In this document: piece by piece, positions 5,754 through 6,932 of the stretch | How positions within the stretch are numbered: position 1 is the first letter of the stretch | How the letters are laid out: the number at the start of each line of letters is the position of its first letter | Assembly (NCBI GenBank): GCA_947176655.1 | Contig: CAMWRK010000116.1 | Span: forward strand, 1-6,932 | Reading direction: 5' to 3' | Origin: an uncultured Prevotellaceae bacterium | GTDB taxonomy: Bacteria; Bacteroidota; Bacteroidia; Bacteroidales; Bacteroidaceae | DNA length: 6,932 bases | Made by a program: the position numbers and the translations under genes | The notes under the pieces: generated by a model | The model's database searches: none | The model's input: the letters and a program-made list of their open reading frames with translations, nothing else | Told to the model about the DNA's origin: nothing

Positions 5754-6932
5754 ATGAAAACACAAAAGACCTACGGCAAAAGCAAAAGAGCCGCATGTGT
5801 GCTGGCTCTCGGTATGATGACCCTTAATGTCCTGGCACAGGCAGAGGGTACGGTTGTGGACGAGACCGGAGAACCTATGGCCGGTGCCACGGTGCGCTGG
5901 ATGGGAACCAACGTCGGCACAGTCACAGACTCCAAGGGTAAATTCCGTCTGGCAAAGAACGGTGCGCTACACCAGATTGTCACCAGCATGATGGGTTACC
6001 GCAACGACACCACGTGCATACACAGTGCGCCAAAACTTGTGATACGTCTGTATGACATTGCCACAGATATGCAGGAGACAATGGTTCTGGGACGCCAGCA
6101 GAGCAGCATGAAGATGTGGCACTCGGCAGAAAACAGCGAACTGATAACGGCAGCAGGACTGAAACACGCCGCATGCTGCAACCTCGGCGAAAGTTTCGTC
6201 AGCAGCGCTTCAGTGGACGTGAACTATACTGATGCATCTACAGGAGCTAAACAGATCAAACTGCTCGGACTAAGCGGTACATACGTGCAGATGCTTACGG
6301 AAAACGTACCCAATTTCCGCACTGTGGCTGCACCGTTCGGACTCGGATACGTACCGGGGCCATGGATGCAGTCCATACAGGTTAGCAAGGGTATAACCAG
6401 TGTGAAACAGGGCTACGAGGCCATGACAGGACAGATAAACATAGAGTACCGCAAACCACAGATGCAAAATGCAGACTGGCTGAACCTTAATCTCTACGGT
6501 AACAGCAAAGGACGCATAGAAGGCAATGCCGATGCAACGTTCAAATTGAAGAACAAGAAATGGGGCACTACACTGCTGGTGCATTATGACAAGGATATGA
6601 CAAGTCATGACGAAAACAAGGACGGATTCCAGGACATGCCCAAGACAGAGCAGGTGAATGTCATGAACCGCTGGGCATATCTGTCCGACACATACGAATT
6701 CCAGATAGGGGCACGCTATATCAACGAAAACAGACACAGCGGCCAGCTTAGGGGCACGATTGCCGACCCGTATCTCATAAAACTGGAGACAAACCGCGTG
6801 GAAGGATTCATGAAAAACGGATACATGTGGAACGACGAGCACGAGAGCAGTCTGGCCATGATTCTGTCCGGTTCCTACCACGACCAGGACAACATGTTCG
6901 GACATAAATATTACAAGGTGAACCAGAGCACG
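5754..6932 (+). CDS. TonB-dependent outer-membrane receptor, C-terminus cut by window edge
   Basis: The 393 visible codons encode a signal peptide with basic N-region and hydrophobic core (about 1-28, probable cleavage near Leu-Ala-Gln-Ala). A carboxypeptidase-like regulatory domain (about 31-105, GTVVDETGEPMAGATV to VTSMMGYR) follows, then a TonB-box-like stretch QETMVLGRQ (107-115). The plug domain (about 115-235) includes HAACCNLGESF (138-148), QIKLLGLSGTYVQMLTENVP and LGYVPGPWMQSIQVSKG, ending TGQINIEYRKP. The start of the beta-barrel is then seen. The protein would take up a ligand across the outer membrane using TonB-ExbBD energy. The plug resembles a Bacteroidetes receptor group that I recall near heavy-metal-associated proteins, so a metal or metal complex is possible, but this is recollection. 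Comparable proteins have about 650-750 residues, so a large part of the barrel is outside. It is divergent from carB and has its own promoter. ATG 5754 directly precedes the signal peptide; AAGGAA is too far upstream to act as a ribosome site. Confidence 0.9.
   Translation, partial: MKTQKTYGKSKRAACVLALGMMTLNVLAQAEGTVVDETGEPMAGATVRWMGTNVGTVTDSKGKFRLAKNGALHQIVTSMMGYRNDTTCIHSAPKLVIRLYDIATDMQETMVLGRQQSSMKMWHSAENSELITAAGLKHAACCNLGESFVSSASVDVNYTDASTGAKQIKLLGLSGTYVQMLTENVPNFRTVAAPFGLGYVPGPWMQSIQVSKGITSVKQGYEAMTGQINIEYRKPQMQNADWLNLNLYGNSKGRIEGNADATFKLKNKKWGTTLLVHYDKDMTSHDENKDGFQDMPKTEQVNVMNRWAYLSDTYEFQIGARYINENRHSGQLRGTIADPYLIKLETNRVEGFMKNGYMWNDEHESSLAMILSGSYHDQDNMFGHKYYKVNQST

Noticed and set aside
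6270..6905. A 211-codon open frame on the minus strand.
   Set aside because: It is antisense to the TonB-dependent receptor, which shows clear plug-domain motifs over the same bases.
1..6932. CRISPR array, insertion sequence, tRNA, rRNA or known riboswitch.
   Set aside because: No regularly spaced repeats, transposase motifs, cloverleaf-like segments or recognisable aptamer cores were seen on either strand by eye.

Overview
The window looks like a chromosomal segment of a Bacteroidales bacterium, most like Prevotella and relatives. Three things suggest this. Two intergenic sites match the Bacteroidetes -7 consensus TAnnTTTG. Start codons are preceded by A/T-rich sequence without a well-placed Shine-Dalgarno. 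The protein families also fit: a SusC/TonB-type receptor with a carboxypeptidase-like N-terminal domain, an HGSNAT-like (DUF5009-type) membrane acyltransferase, and a CarB of the type found in Bacteroidetes. The genus is an inference from general resemblance.

Layout, left to right. Positions 1-340 (minus) hold the N-terminal 113 codons of a Vsr mismatch endonuclease that runs off the left edge and is clearly lower in GC than the rest. Positions 341-875 have no credible gene, but contain a compact cluster of inverted CCAAGACC-type repeats with a perfect 15-bp hairpin arm. Positions 876-1991 (minus) encode a 371-residue multi-pass acyltransferase. A strong intrinsic terminator at 2016-2052 closes the transcript of carB (2119-5349, minus), the carbamoyl-phosphate synthase large subunit. 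Upstream of carB is a leader of about 200 nt with a good promoter, a possible 18-codon leader peptide and an attenuator-like hairpin. A divergent promoter then drives a TonB-dependent receptor from 5754 to the right edge, where it is truncated.

How they work together: nothing shows one pathway linking all four genes. CarB makes carbamoyl phosphate for pyrimidines and arginine. Its usual partner carA is not next to it here. The acyltransferase follows carB in the same direction but is separated by a terminator, so it may be expressed separately. The receptor is divergent and shares only the intergenic control region. The vsr gene and the adjacent repeat-rich gap look like an acquired or variable segment beside core genes.

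I found no CRISPR array, insertion sequence, tRNA or rRNA, and no clear undescribed multi-gene system. The best leads are the structured carB leader, the eukaryote-CPS1-like allosteric domain of CarB, and the palindrome cluster beside vsr.
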